Below, piece by piece: positions 36,501 to 48,800 of a DNA stretch of 64,000 nt. The notes under the pieces are model-generated. The model ran no database searches. It saw only the letters and a list, made by a program, of their open reading frames with translations, and was not told where the DNA came from. Position 1 is the stretch's first letter. Every line of letters begins with the position of its first letter. The translations under genes and the position numbers were made by a program. The stretch spans positions 1,302,001 through 1,366,000 of the forward strand of contig CASHTG010000017.1 in the NCBI GenBank assembly GCA_949357655.1, written 5' to 3'. This DNA comes from Parascedosporium putredinis (Eukaryota; Ascomycota; Sordariomycetes; Microascales; Microascaceae).

Positions 36501-37473
36501 CCACGATGGTAGCTGCATTGATGATCTGTACCATCCTTGGCCTGGGCCATTGTTGGGCAAAATATCTGGAACCTTCCCTCTTGGGACTCCCCTCTCCCCC
36601 ATAATGGCCGGGGCATCGTTATGTGATGCTAGCTTCTACCGTCGCACTCGGCCTTGTTTTTCTCCATTACTACCATCCCCGATTCACATGTGGGGTACGG
36701 GTTACATGCCGAGAATGGGACGGGGTCAGGCGCGAGAAGTCATTAGCATCTTCCCTGACGCTGGGGTAACGCTTCGGGTCCAATCTTGCCTGATCGAGGA
36801 CTTCTCTCTGTCTGCGCTGTCATGTCATGATGAGAGCGAACGTTGCAGGCTCTGACAAAGGATGTTCTTCTTCAAGTGAAAAAGCACATCTAAGCGTGGG
36901 GAACGCAGAAAGGAGACAAGGCCGGTCGAACTGGTTCGTCCTTTCCTACAAGCTGCCTACAAGAGCTATTAGGCAAAGCTGCTCCTTCCACCCACGTACT
37001 CCTGCCCTCACTCCACCGAACCCTCCTTTGTGTGGGAAGGCACGGCTTGCTGGTTTAAATCAAGCTCCTTCTGTTCGTTTCCCTCGGCATTTTCTTCTTG
37101 CTTTCGAGTCATCCTCTCTTATAAATCTTCCCTCCCTTCCACCAATATCCCCAGTTCGTCTTCCTCCCGCTGGCCCATTGGACAGGGTGCTGTTAGCTCT
37201 TAAACGTGATCTTATCAAGATCGCACCTTTTGAGCTATATACCTAGGACGGCCATTATTCTACTTAATGGTTGCTGTGCTCTCCCCATTTACACTCAACC
37301 TCAACCTTGCCTTTCAATATTGTATCTATACGATCCCGTCGAGGGCTACACCTATACACGACTCAACGTAGACTACGAAAAGGAAAAGCTAACCCGAGAA
37401 ACATCAGAGAGCAAACCTCCACCACCATTTCCGAAGTCGTCCCATATCCTTTGACGACGTTTATCCCTATCTC
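31655..37473. other. Long 5.8-kb intergenic region
   Basis: Holds no gene I can support. A T-tract of more than 20 bases lies at about 32040-32063 and a (GT)n array at 33494-33522. ORFs up to 231 codons (35748-35053, minus) show no domain or hydrophobic pattern. The last kilobase, pyrimidine-rich with TATATA at about 37238, is probably the GH55 promoter. Confidence 0.4.
33494..33522. repeat. (GT)n microsatellite, about 14 units
   Basis: An uninterrupted GT dinucleotide array lies in non-coding DNA and is likely to vary in length between isolates. Confidence 0.95.
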
Positions 37474-39812
37474 ATGATGGGCTTCGTCACCATCATCACG
37501 TTCTTTTGGCGTTTCGCCTCTTCGACGTCCCCGTTTTGGCCATTCCCGCTCCCCAAGCTGAACAGGCACCGGCAGCCGGCACCTACTGGCTTGCAGACAT
37601 CGAGCGTCTCGGTGCACCGGCTTACGGTGATGCAGGCTACCAAGTATTCCGCAATGTCAAGGACTTTGGTGCTGCGGGTGATGGCGCTCAGGATGACACT
37701 GAGGCCATAAATGCCGCCATTACTCTCGGCAACCGCTGTGGCCAGGGCTGTGACTCGAGCACAGTGACTCCGGCCCTCGTCTACTTCCCGCCCGGTACCT
37801 ATCGCGTGACGCGGCCAATCATTCCCTACTACTACACGCAGCTCATCGGAGACGCTGTCAACCGGCCCATCCTCAAGGCCGATGCTGCCTTTGAGGGAAT
37901 TGCCGTCATCGATGCCAACCCGTACGACAACCAGGGCAACAACTGGTTCACCAACCAAAACAACTTCTTCAGACAGGTGCGAAACTTTGTCATTGATGTC
38001 ACTGCGCAGCCCCTCGACCGCGGAACTGGAATTCACTGGCAGGTCGCCCAAGCCACCTCGCTTCAGAACATCGAGTTCAACATGCGCGAAGATCGGTCCG
38101 AGGCCAACGCGCAGCAGGGTATCTTCATGGAGAACGGCTCAGGCGGCTTTATGACTGATCTCGTCTTCAACGGCGGTAAGTATGGCGCCTTTATCGGCAA
38201 CCAGCAGTTCACCACGCGCAACTTCAAGTTCAACAACTGCAACACCGCCATCTTCATGAACTGGAACTGGGCCTGGTCGTTCCACAACCTTGAGATTAAC
38301 AACTGTGGTATCGGTATCGATATGGCCAATGGTGGTGCTAGCCAGACCGTCGGCTCCGTCTTGGTGCTCGACAGCAAGTTCAGCAACACTCCTATTGGCG
38401 TCAGCACGGTGTATACGCCCCAGTCTCCCCACACCAACGGCACTCTGATTCTTGAGAACGTTGACTTGACCGAGAACGTCCCCGTCGCCGTGAGCAACCA
38501 AGGTACCGGCGCCACTATCCTTGCTGGCAATGCCAACATTGCCTCGTGGATCCAGGGCCGTGTTTATAACGGCGCTGATGGCGGCAACGCCGTTCAGGCT
38601 GACCAAACGCCGATTACCAAGCCCGCCGCTCTCCTCGACAGCGCCGGCAAGGTGGCGACCCGCAGCAAGCCTCAGTTTGAGGACGTTCCTGTCTCCCAGT
38701 TCGTCAGCGTCAAGAAGAATGGCGCGGTCGGCGATGGTGTCACCGATGACAGCGACGCGATCCAGGCTATTTTCGACGCGGCTCAGCCCGGCCAGATTGT
38801 CTATTTCGACCATGGTGCCTACGTCGTGACCAAGACCATCAAGGTTCCCAAGAACATCAAGATCACTGGCGAGATTTGGCCTCTGATCATGGCTGGCGGA
38901 GATTCTTTCTTCAAGGACCAGAACAACCCTCGGCCTGTCTTCCAAGTCGGAGAGCCGGGTGATGTGGGCGAGGTTGAAATTACTGAGCTCATGTTTGAGA
39001 CCAAGGGACCCCAGCCTGGCGCCATCCTGATGCAGTGGAACGTTGCGGGCACCACTCCTGGCGCTGCGGGCCTCTGGGACGTGCACTTCCGTATTGGCGG
39101 ATCGGCGGGTACCGAACTCCAGTCGGACAAGTGCTCCAAAACCCCGGAAGTTGCTACCCAGCCCAACCCCGAGTGCTTTGGCGCGTTTATGATTCTCCAC
39201 GTCACCCCCGAAGGCTCGGGTTACTTTGAGAACACGTGGTTCTGGGTGGCCGATCACGAGCTCGATCTCAGCGGCCATAATCAAATCAACATTTACAACG
39301 GTCGCGGTGTCCTCATCGAGTCGTCCAAGGGCAACTGGCTCTGGGGTACCGCTTCGGAGCACAGCGTCCTCTATAACTACCAGCTCACCAACGCCAAGAA
39401 CGTGTACATGTCTTTGATCCAGACCGAGACGGCCTACTTCCAGGGCAACCCCGATGCCAAGGTTCCCTACACGGTCAACCCTACCTTCTTCGACCCCGAC
39501 TTTGACGTGATTTGCGCCGCGCAAGAGGGACCATGCGCCAGGACCTTGGGCGTCCGAATTGTGGACTCGTCGGATGTCTTCTTTTACGGCACTGGCATGT
39601 ACAGCTTCTTTGAGAACTACACGCAGGAATGCGTGGCTGCGCAGAACTGCCAGACGCATATGCTTTCCATTGAGAATAGCCAGGCGCACTTCTTTGGCCT
39701 AAGCACCAAGGCTGCTATCAACATGGTGCACCTTAATGGGCAGAGCGCGGCCCTCGACAGCGATAACAGGAACAACTTCTGCGCTACCATCGCGGGGTTC
39801 CACGCAACATGA
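37474..39812 (+). CDS. Secreted GH55 beta-1,3-glucanase
   Basis: GH55 enzymes hydrolyse beta-1,3-glucan (laminarin, fungal cell wall) outside the cell. Two pectate-lyase-3-like beta-helix halves are visible. The first begins FRNVKDFGAAGDGAQDDTEA (about residue 60). The second begins VSVKKNGAVGDGVTDDSDA (about 410), the duplicated layout of the family. The body is one uninterrupted frame with no intron and no break over 2.3 kb. The uninterrupted frame begins only at a TTG (37506). Reading from ATG 37474 and adding one T to the run at 37504-37507 gives a hydrophobic leader (MMGFVTIITFF...VPVLA) and 2340 nt, 779 residues, typical of GH55. Cleavage after about VLA is inferred. Exo- versus endo-action cannot be told. 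Confidence 0.93.
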
Positions 39813-40730
39813 TCGACCAAGGAAAGAAGTTGGATTTGCAGGATACCCGGGAAGACATTGTACATACGAAGGAACATACCACTTGGAGGGAGGCTGCCGG
39901 AGAAGGGGAAAGGGTCTCGTCACGTAGCGCTGCTGGCCGGAAAGGTCAAGCACAGCAAAGGGTTGTGCAAGCAATGTTGTTTACTTTTCTTCTGTATTTG
40001 TTAGATTTTGGCATTATTTTTTTCTTTTACACGCCCTTCACCTCACACCCTCCACATTGATTTCATGCTGCATCGTTATTGGTACCTCGATACTTTTAGT
40101 CACCCTTGCTGATGTGCTGTGCGATTTCATCTTGGGGGTTGAGCAGATGGATGGAGTTTATATTATTAGTGCGAGGACGGGAGATCAACCACCCGACTTG
40201 CGTCAAGACTTTGAAGAAGTAAAAATAGGAACATTGGATTATTCTTGATTTCCTCAATTCACAACGATACCCGTGATTTAGCAGTCATGCTTTGAAAAAT
40301 TGTTGCAGGGGGCTCGCGCGAGGGTTTTGGCCAAACCCAACTCGGCTAGTCATCGGCAAAACTAGCTCTGGTGGACAACGAGTCAACGTCATCGAGAGCG
40401 AATAGGGCCTCCCAGAAGCATCCAGATTTGCCCACTCTCAAGCTACTAAATTCCAAGCTTCCGACCCTGATCCACTGTTCAACCTGTCGAGTCGCCCCTG
40501 ATCGCTGCCTGGTCGTGGGCTCTACCTCTTATTGATATCCCCTTCTTCTTTTCTCCCTGTTTCTTTTTCCTCACTTTTGTACCATTTTCCTCCCAAGGCG
40601 AAAAGTCGTGCTCGACGGATTGGGTGACACCTTCGCTTCTTTACTTATCATACTTTTTCTCCTCCGATAGACACGATTTCAAACCACTTTCCTCTGTCTC
40701 AACGCGGCCAATCCTACCTCACCAGCGAAA
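39813..40730. other. Intergenic region between GH55 and FIT genes
   Basis: Contains the GH55 3' flank and, from about 40540, a strong CT-rich tract of the kind common just upstream of fungal start sites. No gene was recognised. Confidence 0.45.
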
Positions 40731-41826
40731 ATGGAGACGCGCTCTAGCCGAGGCCGAGCATCCCGACTCGCGGAACTGCCTCCCAAGGCGTCGGACACGT
40801 ATCAAGACTTGGCGCGCCGGGCGCCCGGCTCCCGAAACCCACCTATGCTACCTACGCCAACGGAGCGCCTCTTAGTGGCCGCCTTCCCCGCGATCCTCCT
40901 CTTTGGGTCATTTTTCTCGCTGGTGTCTCCGCAGACGCGGGTGCCGAGTTCGACCCGGTGACGCAATCGCACTCGCAGGCGTCGCCGCCGAGCTACTTTG
41001 CGCACAAGGGCAACGTGTTCAACCGATACTTTGTCAAGCAAGGGTGGGCGTGGGTGACGGCGTCGTTTGCGTTCTTCGCGCTGACGCACCCGGCGCTCGG
41101 GGCGGGCAGCCGGCGGGCGCAGGCGTTTGCGCGGTACGGCGTGACGACGCTCTGGTGGATCCTGGTCACGCAGTGGTTCTTTGGGCCGGCGCTCATCGAC
41201 CGGGGTTCCGGTTGACGGGCGGGGCGTGCGAGGTGGTCGAGGGCAAAGTGGAGGAAGGGCGGGCGGATGCGGGTGAGTTTTTCACGGCGGTGGCGTGTAA
41301 GGCGGCGGGGGCCGGTGGGCGGGGGCCACGATATCTCGGGCCACGTTTTCCTGCTGGTGCTGGGGAGCGGGTTCTTGCTGCAGGAAGTCGGGTGGGCGGT
41401 GAAGCGGTGGGCTGGGTTCGGTGCGGAGGAGAGGGCGGTGGTGATGGCGGATGGGGCGGTCAAGGGCGCGGGGGTGGAGAGCGCGGGGGTTCGGCGAGGG
41501 GAGGGAGAGTGGTGGGGATAAGTTTGGTTTGGGGGCAAGGTCGTGCTTGGGGTGGTTGGGTTGAACTTGTGGATGCTGTTGATGACGGCCATCTACTTTC
41601 ATACGTGGTTTGAGAAGGTGAGTTGGAAGAATCCCATTTCCCCCAACCCTCGTTTCTTTTTTTCTCCCTCCTTTCCCCGAGGTTTCTTTCGTCCTTTGGT
41701 TCTAACTCTTCGACTTTTCTCTAGCTTACTGGACTCATCTCATCCTTTGTTGGGTTATACCTCATTTACATTGTGCCGAGGTTCGTCCCGGCCGTTCGAC
41801 AGGTTGTGGGGCTGCCTGGTATATAG
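40731..41826 (+). CDS. FIT-family ER membrane protein (Scs3/FIT2, acyl-CoA diphosphatase)
   Basis: FIT2/Scs3 proteins are ER multi-pass enzymes that cleave fatty acyl-CoA and support lipid-droplet budding and phospholipid balance. Exons are 40731-41617 and 41725-41826. Family landmarks are the first TM (LLVAAFPAILLFGSFFSLV), NVFNRYFVKQGWAW, WFFGPALIDRGFRLTGGAC, the catalytic-His motif GGHDISGHVFLL, and late TMs (LMTAIYFHTWFEK, then LTGLISSFVGLYLIYIVPRF). Losses of one base are inferred at 40939-40941, 41202-41205, 41314-41315 and 41321-41325, all in G runs. A further problem spot at 41514-41535 puts TAA (41519-41521) in frame; it may be a run of three more lost bases or a base error. Restored, length is 993 or 996 nt. 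Yeast has two paralogues (SCS3, YFT2), so the symbol is left open. Confidence 0.88.
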
Positions 41827-42486
41827 ATAGATCGCATCGTCATATTACATCAACTTAGATACTTTTTTCTATTATAATTGTTTCACACCTTCCATTTTCA
41901 CTTGCCACCTCTTCCAACGCAAATGTCCTTCTCACTCGACTCAAACCTTTCGAGAAAAGCAATCGGGAAAAAGGAAAAAGGAAGAGAGACACTTGATATG
42001 GCACCGTCACCTGGGCCAAACCCATCTGCAACAGGTTGGCGAGTACTGAGTAGTGGGCTGTAGATTACGTATATATGTCCTAAATGCTTTCCACTCGGTG
42101 CTTCTTCCCCCTCGCTGCCCACCCATGGCCAACTTATACACCCCCGTGTTCGGTGGGGACTGGAGCTATGCGCGTTGGGAAGGGAAGATCCGCTCCCTCG
42201 TCCGTTTCCGGCTTGGCGCACGGGCCACGCATTCATGACTTCATCGAGGGGCAGCTTCCTCCATTCTAGAAGGTGGGACCCTGAATTGAGCTTGGCCAGT
42301 CTCAATGTCAATGCCCACCACTTGCCCTGTTCGTCCTTCTGTTGCCCAAATATACAGGCCCGCCCAGACGCTTCGCTTCTTTCCTCTATATCGTTTTCAA
42401 TCACCTCCCTCAAATAAAGATAATTTCTCCCTCTTTTTGCTTCATTCCCTCCTTTCACTTTATAGACAATAGAATTTAAGAATATC
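41827..42486. other. Intergenic region upstream of the Ap4A phosphorylase gene
   Basis: Holds the FIT 3' flank and the promoter of the downstream gene, including a CT-rich stretch at about 42425-42465 just before the ATG. No additional gene was recognised. Confidence 0.45.
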
Positions 42487-43731
42487 ATGGCTTCGGTCAA
42501 GGCACCGGGCAACTTGCCACAGCTTGTCAAGTCTACCTTTGGCAAGGCACGCGCTAACGGTGACCTCCTCTACTTCCCAACACAGGTGACGGTGCTGGCG
42601 CCCACCTCGATTCCGGTACGTCTTGATACCTAGCGAGATCTGCCTGGACACGGCTATCTATCTGTTCTTATTCCCGAGAGGCTCTGAAGCCGCTCGAACG
42701 CGCTGGGGAGGGGGCCGAAGCAGGAAAATGATCCATGGAACCTAGCGCCTAAAACAGACCCTGACCAGGCGTTCCAAGGCATGCATAGAACAGCCAGAAG
42801 CGAGCTTTTGGAAGGAGCGCGCAAGTGAGGCTAACATGGTTGGGCAACTCAGTTTCAACTGCGATTCTCACCCGCGCTGGCCAGCAAACCGACGAATCCT
42901 GCCCCTCATCCCCATGTACCGAAGAAAGTGTTCAACCCGTTTGAAAACCCCGACAAGGGACTCCTCATCGCCGAGCTAGCCCCCGATCACAACCTCGTGT
43001 TAAACAAGTTCGCCGTTGTGCAGGAGCACTTTATTCTCGCGACCAAGAGCTTCCGGGAACAAACGCACCTGCTTGACGCTAATGACTTGGAAGCGACGTA
43101 CGCGTGTATAGCAGCGTACCACGACTCCGTCCCAGAGGCGGAGATGGGCAGCGACGCGGGAGAGGGAGAGCTCTACGCCTTCTTCAACTCGGGCGAGTTC
43201 TCTGGCGCCAGCCAGCCGCACAGACACATCCAGCTCCTACCCGTCGCCAGGATGCGAGAGGGGATCGAGGAGGGCAAGTGGGATGTCCTTGCCAAGAGGC
43301 TCGTGGGAGAGATTCAGGATCTGCCCTTCACCGTCTTCGCCGCCGACATTGAGCCTGGGATGAGCGGTCAGGCTTTGCGCGACATCTACTTGACCCTATA
43401 TAGGCAGGCATGCGCGTCTGTGGCGGCCCTCTTGAGCAAGGGGGACATTGCTGACGGGGCAGAGGCCCAGACGGAAGGCCTGGCCCGCATAAGCTACAAT
43501 ATGGCCATGACGAGACATGCCCTGATCGTGTGCCCTAGATTATCCGAGGGTGGCGCCGTTTGGGACCAGGGCGAGGCTATCGGAAAGGTCTCGTTCAACG
43601 GCACCGTGTTGGCCGGCACGGCACTCGTTAAAACCTCGGCGGAGTGGGATGCGCTACGGAGCGACCCCGAGGCCTTATTTAATGTGCTTAAGACTATTGG
43701 CGTTCCCAAAAGTTCGAGGATAGAGTCATAG
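42487..43731 (+). CDS. ATP adenylyltransferase / Ap4A phosphorylase (Apa1/Apa2 family)
   Basis: The enzyme splits diadenosine tetraphosphate with phosphate to give ADP and ATP, controlling Ap4A levels in the cytosol and nucleus. Exons are 42487-42615 and 42853-43731. The 237-nt intron has a GTACGT donor, a GCTAAC branch site and a CAG acceptor. The diagnostic HIT-related motif SQPHRHIQLLP is present at about residue 165, the middle His being the expected nucleophile. NFxSGxFSGASQ-like residues precede it (FFNSGEFSGASQ). The N-terminus MASVKAPGNLPQLVKSTFGKA matches the family start. Spliced length 1008 nt, 335 residues, with no frame break. It is convergent with the Myb-like gene, only 240 bp apart. 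Confidence 0.93.
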
Positions 43732-43971
43732 ACGCTACAGACGAAGAGGGGTTCCGGACGCGCTCCATCTAAACGGGCAAAGGCCTCCTGGGAAAACGGC
43801 GGATCATTTTGCATATAGTCCCTGCTACTCTATACCATACTCACATTACTTTAACTTGGGCTAAAAGCTTTTTCAAGGACTCAACCCAATAGTCTCTTCG
43901 CTTGCCCCTGTTCATCATCTGCACACCACGGCCTTCAAACACTTGCTCTAGTTCGATGGGTCGGATCGGTC

Positions 43972-45803
43972 CTACCCATCCTCAACGTCCACTGTCTCAA
44001 ACGAGATTTCATCCCACTTCTTTCGACAGGTCGCATTTCCAAAGTGATATGAGCCCCCATGGCTAACAATATACTCAGCTACTAGCTTCCAAGGGATCCT
44101 GGCCGCGACAGGATCTTTTCCCTTGCTGTATCTCCGAACAGCCTTGTTGAGGAGTTTGACCTGCGATGAAGAAGAGGGAGCATTAGTTGTCTGATGAACA
44201 GGATGGCATGCCTTCCTGGCCTGGCTTCCCTTTTCGGGCCCTCGGGGATACCGCCTCCTCCCACTTACATCAGCTTCTGTCCACGCCGGTTTTCTTACTC
44301 GGGCCTCTTTGTTCTTCGTTAGGGTACGGAATCGCCCCCGAAGCGTCGACTCGGCCTCCGTGAAGCCGCCTTTGACGCGGATCTGGCGATATGTCATGCC
44401 CTGCAACTTGTGGCGCACAAGAAACTCGTCCTTGGCTGACAGCTTCTGTCCAAGAGGGTCGCAAGAAGGGGTGAGACGTCGCATTTCTAATGTCGCAGAT
44501 GCTGAGCTAGAGCAGGCCCTCGGGGAGTCGCCATCATAGCTCGCATCGGAGTCGGAGCCATCGGATAGGCCTGGGCTATTTTCCTCGCGAGGTGGCGTAG
44601 GCTCACCCTGCCCGGATGATCTAATGCTGGCCGATGAGTTTCTGCTAGCGCGCTTATCGATCTTAATAGGTGGTTCTAGGGGCTCAGGAGACGAGGTTCC
44701 CTCTCTTGTCCTCGGATCAACAGACGCACTCAAAGCAGGGGAACCATGTTCGTGTGGCTCCGTTGACCTGACGCAAGCATCATCTGCAGAGACCTCAGGT
44801 TGTCGAGGCGAGGTGGGTAACTGTTTCCGTCGCTTCGAAAAAGCCGCTGTAGATTCGTCATGCGCAGGGAAACATAGCAAGGGCTCCGACGAGGCACTTT
44901 GGTAGACTGGAATGTTAAAGGCCAGTGGGGTGGCGTTTGCGAATAGTACCGGTGACGGGTTACGCCGCAGCTCCTTGGGCGATACTGTCCCTGCGTGGGC
45001 GTGGCCGTCGGCCCATCTCATCTGACGAAATGGAGACTCTGGCGTGCAATGAATAGACCCCGCTCCCGACCCCGCTCCCGACCTAAGGCCACCTTTGGCC
45101 TGTGGCCTAGATTCGTACGCGCCTTGAAATGAAGGGGGAACGTGCCGACGTGGGTCGTGTTGGTAGGCAAGCGGGTAGGTCGCCGAGGGTCCCGGAACTG
45201 AATGAGTTGGTTGGCTCAGAGGTAGGAAACCGGGCCATTCTAGGCAATCTACAGGTATGGGCGCGGGCGGCGGAGCGTGTGCCTGAGTGGCGTATATTTG
45301 GGGGATACCGGTACTATATGTCTGGGTTGAAGGGTGTAGGGCCTCCCGGATTGGTTGAGGTGGTGCAGATCAACGGCCCAAAAGGGACCGTCGAGGAGAG
45401 GACCAGGCAGCAGGGCCTGCTGGGCTTGCTGGGCTGGAGAGCCATGAGCAGCCTTTTCGGAAAGGTGTGTGGGATGGGGGAAGAAGTCGGAGTCTTCTAC
45501 TTCAAAGAGCGGGGAGTGGAGATCGTTGAACTGGTGTTCTCGCACGTCAGTGACACTTCTTATGGAAAGTGACAGAAATGTACAAGCTTTGTTCGTAACA
45601 TGTTTCGGAGTTGATAGTCTGGACCAATTTCCCGAGGAGGGAGGAGGGGGAAAGGATCCCTAAAGTATAGAGGAGCTGTTGCGGCCTCCTTGGGCAAGGG
45701 GCGGTCGTGGTGGCCATGGCTAAGCAAAACAAAGGGGACGTAAACATACACTCACATCCATGTCCACATCCCCAGCTCCTACTATCCACTGATTCTCTGA
45801 CAT
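43972..45803 (-). CDS. Myb/SANT-like DNA-binding protein with disordered N-terminus
   Basis: Probable nuclear regulator. A C-terminal Myb-like helix set (KPAWTEAD / VKLLNKAVRRYSKG...RIPWKLVAEYI...CRKKWDEI) is split by an in-frame 108-nt intron (44268-44161). A helical block (DEFLVRHKLQGMTYRQIRVKGGFTEAESTLRGRFRTL) precedes it and looks like a second helix-turn-helix. The N-terminal 300 residues are Pro/Ser/Gln-rich, with a short GAGS repeat. Exon 1 is inferred: ATG 45803 reads MSENQWIVGAGDVDMD, a GTGAGT donor lies at 45755, a CTGAC branch site and a CACCAG acceptor ending at 45531. One base must be restored at 45359-45360. The total is then 1500 nt, 499 residues. A GTATGT donor six bases later is an alternative. 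Target genes are unknown. Confidence 0.72.
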
Positions 45804-48800
45804 GTCGGCCTGTCGCTGTGATATGAGGAAGGGTGACGCCCACCGACCGTCGAGAACGCTTCCCAGGTGTGCGTAGCAGATGGGATCTGAGGAGGCAAGG
45901 GAGCGATCTACTGATGTTACGGCGCGATGGTGGATGGGCTCTCCGAGAGGCGGGGGCTCTTTGCGATGCAGAATATGCAGTTTCCGGGAAGGGCCAGGTG
46001 AGTTGAAGCTTGGATGAACATCTTGAGAAAGGAACGGGGATTAAGAGGGGAGAAGTCAAGCGGGGAAGAGGGCAAATATCAAAGGGAGGAGTCGCCCGTG
46101 GGTACGCCGCGCGCTTCTTGCTTATATCCAGGCTTTAGATCTTGGCATCTCCGTCCAGCAGCGATGGCGGGGCAAGCTTGAGTCGGATAAGCGCTGCCAA
46201 CTACGCTCGCCTCTTTCTTTTCTCGCCTTATTATTGCTCCTTTACACACGTTGGGGTGTGGAGAGAGTGACAAAAGAGCCACACAAATCACCCCCTGCTT
46301 CGTCTTCTCTTCCTTACCTCGCACCCGCTAGAGCCGGTGGTCCTCAGCGCCTCGAGAGAGGGCGACAATCCGGACAAGAAAGAAGAAGAGGGGGAAAGGA
46401 AAAAAGCTGCAGTATTCCCTTTCACCGCTTCTCTTTCGACCAAAGGAAGCAAGGAAGGAAGGAAGAAGAAGAAGAGAAAGAAAAGGGAGGACTCAGAGAC
46501 GTTTCAGGAACGTTGAGCTCGGAAGAAGGTTCTATCGGTGTGTTCGCCGGGGCGGTCTTGGACCCGCATGCACCCTACGCTGTAAGAGGCCGTCTCGGGT
46601 GGAGGCCGGGGGTCAGCGCAAAGAGGGAACGGGTTCGCGCACGCGGCCAAATAGGTTGAAGGGGATGCGGTGCGCCCGACTTCGAACTCGTGGCGGCCCA
46701 CGCGGGCGGGCAGGGAAAGGGGGAGATTGGTAAAGAGAAGGAGGAGAGGAAGAAGAAGGGGAAGGAGGCGGTCTGAGGCGGGTTGGGCACCGGAGGAGAG
46801 GCAGAGGATGGTGGAGAATGGTCGGGAGGAGGCGTCTGGGAGGTGAGAAAGCCCCTGCCCTTTCTCTTGTGGGACGGGGTCTTGCGTGAATCTGAGTAGA
46901 GGCGGTCAATCGTGGGGGATCGCTATTATGGACTAACACGCTCAGGACGAGTTATCTGAGAAAGGGTAGCAGCCAATGGTGGGGAGCGTTAGGTTTAGTG
47001 TTGAGTACAAGATGATCGGGTTTTTGGTCTGGCAAGGGGCTGTCGTCTTCGAGCTTTGACAGCAGAGATCGCGGAGGGAAGTGGGCGGATATTATAAATT
47101 ACAATTATGTTGAAGTTTTAATAACGATGCTCAAGGCTTCTCAGTCACAGCAGCTGGGCGTTTCCGGTGTATGTTATTCAAGAACAAGACGCCAATGGCA
47201 TAGCGGAAGGTGATTCAAGGGACGGCCCTCAATGTCTATATATGCGTTAAAGTAGCTCTCGGCTCCCCTTGATCTATCTAGCATCGCTTCCGAATCTTTA
47301 CATCACTAGCCTCCTACCGGCCCGATCACCCTTCGCTTCATTCCCCCTTTTTCATCATCCACCCTATAAAAGCCCCTAGCTCATTCTATGGAAGCATGTA
47401 AAGATACTAGTGACAGGCTGGAAAAGCAGGGATATGGCCCGGTTCGAACGGAGAAGGCGGGAGCGCGGCGATATCCCAGGCCCCTCCGGCCAGCCCGCAT
47501 ACTTGAGTGAGGGAGAAAAGAAAAGGGTGGGGGAAACAGAAGCAGGTCGAGATGGAAAGGAAATCAACCCTTGGACACCTCATTTCCAAAGCCGTAGCTA
47601 ACTCTTTCTTTTGGGGAGGGGTGCTTTTGTAGCAATTAGAAGAAAACACAATAAGAAAGGCCAGGCTCATGAACATCCTGCGGCTCGCGCTTCTCCTCCT
47701 CCTGAATAAGAGGAGTACGTGAGCACCCTGCGCGGCGGGCGGGAGGAGGGCCCTTCCGAGCTTTTCTCTTTTGATGTTGCTGGTGGGTGAGGCTTGAAGC
47801 TGTGACCGGCGATGCTTCGTCGTCGCTTCTACCGTTGTGCCTCCTTTCAAGCACTGTGGGTATTTAAATTATTGGCGCTCGTGAATATACACCTACGCCG
47901 TCGCTAGGAGTTTATCGGGTCTCTCCGATCTTTCATTCTTCGTGATACCCAGAGGCTCCTCGCTTTGCTTCTCCTCGCCCAAGTGCGTGAGTCCTCCTCT
48001 TACGCCAATACAACGTTCCCTTGCCACTCCAAAAAGGGCACCGCCAGGATAGAGCCCAGTCACAGCAGAAGAATCATCAGCCCGGACTCTCTCCCCTTCG
48101 TTCCAGTTGGAGCACTAACAACTCTTCCGCAGACGGGGCCCCAACCTGGCATTTTGCGCACCCCTCCCTTCCCCCATCTGTTTGCAGAGAGAACCCGAAC
48201 GCCCCCCTTTCTGACGTGCGCAATGTTTGGTTTTTCTGTTGGCGTTGCATCGTTCTGCTTGAGACCCAATCGGCCCCGGGAAGACGCATGAGCTAGTGCA
48301 TGCGGGGCCGGGAAGGAAAGCGGAGCGGCCAAACCAAACACGAGGATTAGGCACAAGATCGACGGTCCTCTTTTTTGTTGCAACAAGTTGCTCAGCCTCT
48401 ATTCGTGTCTCCCTTTCTCTACGCCATCCATCTTACAGACTACGGGACTAGAGATGCAAGATGGTAATGCCGAGGGCCCCTTGGAAGGAGATGAAAACCA
48501 AGCCAGCAGTGGCCAGCGCTATTCGGCGTTCCGCGGACGAAGGCTCGATTCCCCTTTCACAGAGCCAGTCCCTTAGTATCTAGACTAGCCACTGGGAGCG
48601 CAGTCGTTCTTGACCAGTAGTCGATATTCCCAGCCTGGTCCTCTTGACTGTCTTTGGCTTCCCCCTCTTGCATCACAAACAAAATCAGGGGTGCCAGCCA
48701 GCGCCGCCGTGGCCAAAAGATGAAGAAGGGACGGGGAAAGAAGAAGACAGAAAAAAAAACCGCCGAATGCAACACCGATCCGGTACTTCGTGCATCCAGC

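Noticed and set aside
38139..39689. Minus-strand frame of 516 codons opposite GH55
   Set aside because: It is antisense to the conserved glucanase; its Val/Leu/Arg-rich composition is that of a shadow frame.
47440..47470. GGTTCGAAC element as a possible tRNA B box
   Set aside because: The flanks do not form a T-stem and no acceptor pairing is visible.
48060..48386. Minus-strand ORF with a signal-peptide-like start
   Set aside because: The hydrophobic start is followed by composition-driven sequence and overlaps ORFs in all other frames; nothing indicates a real secreted protein.
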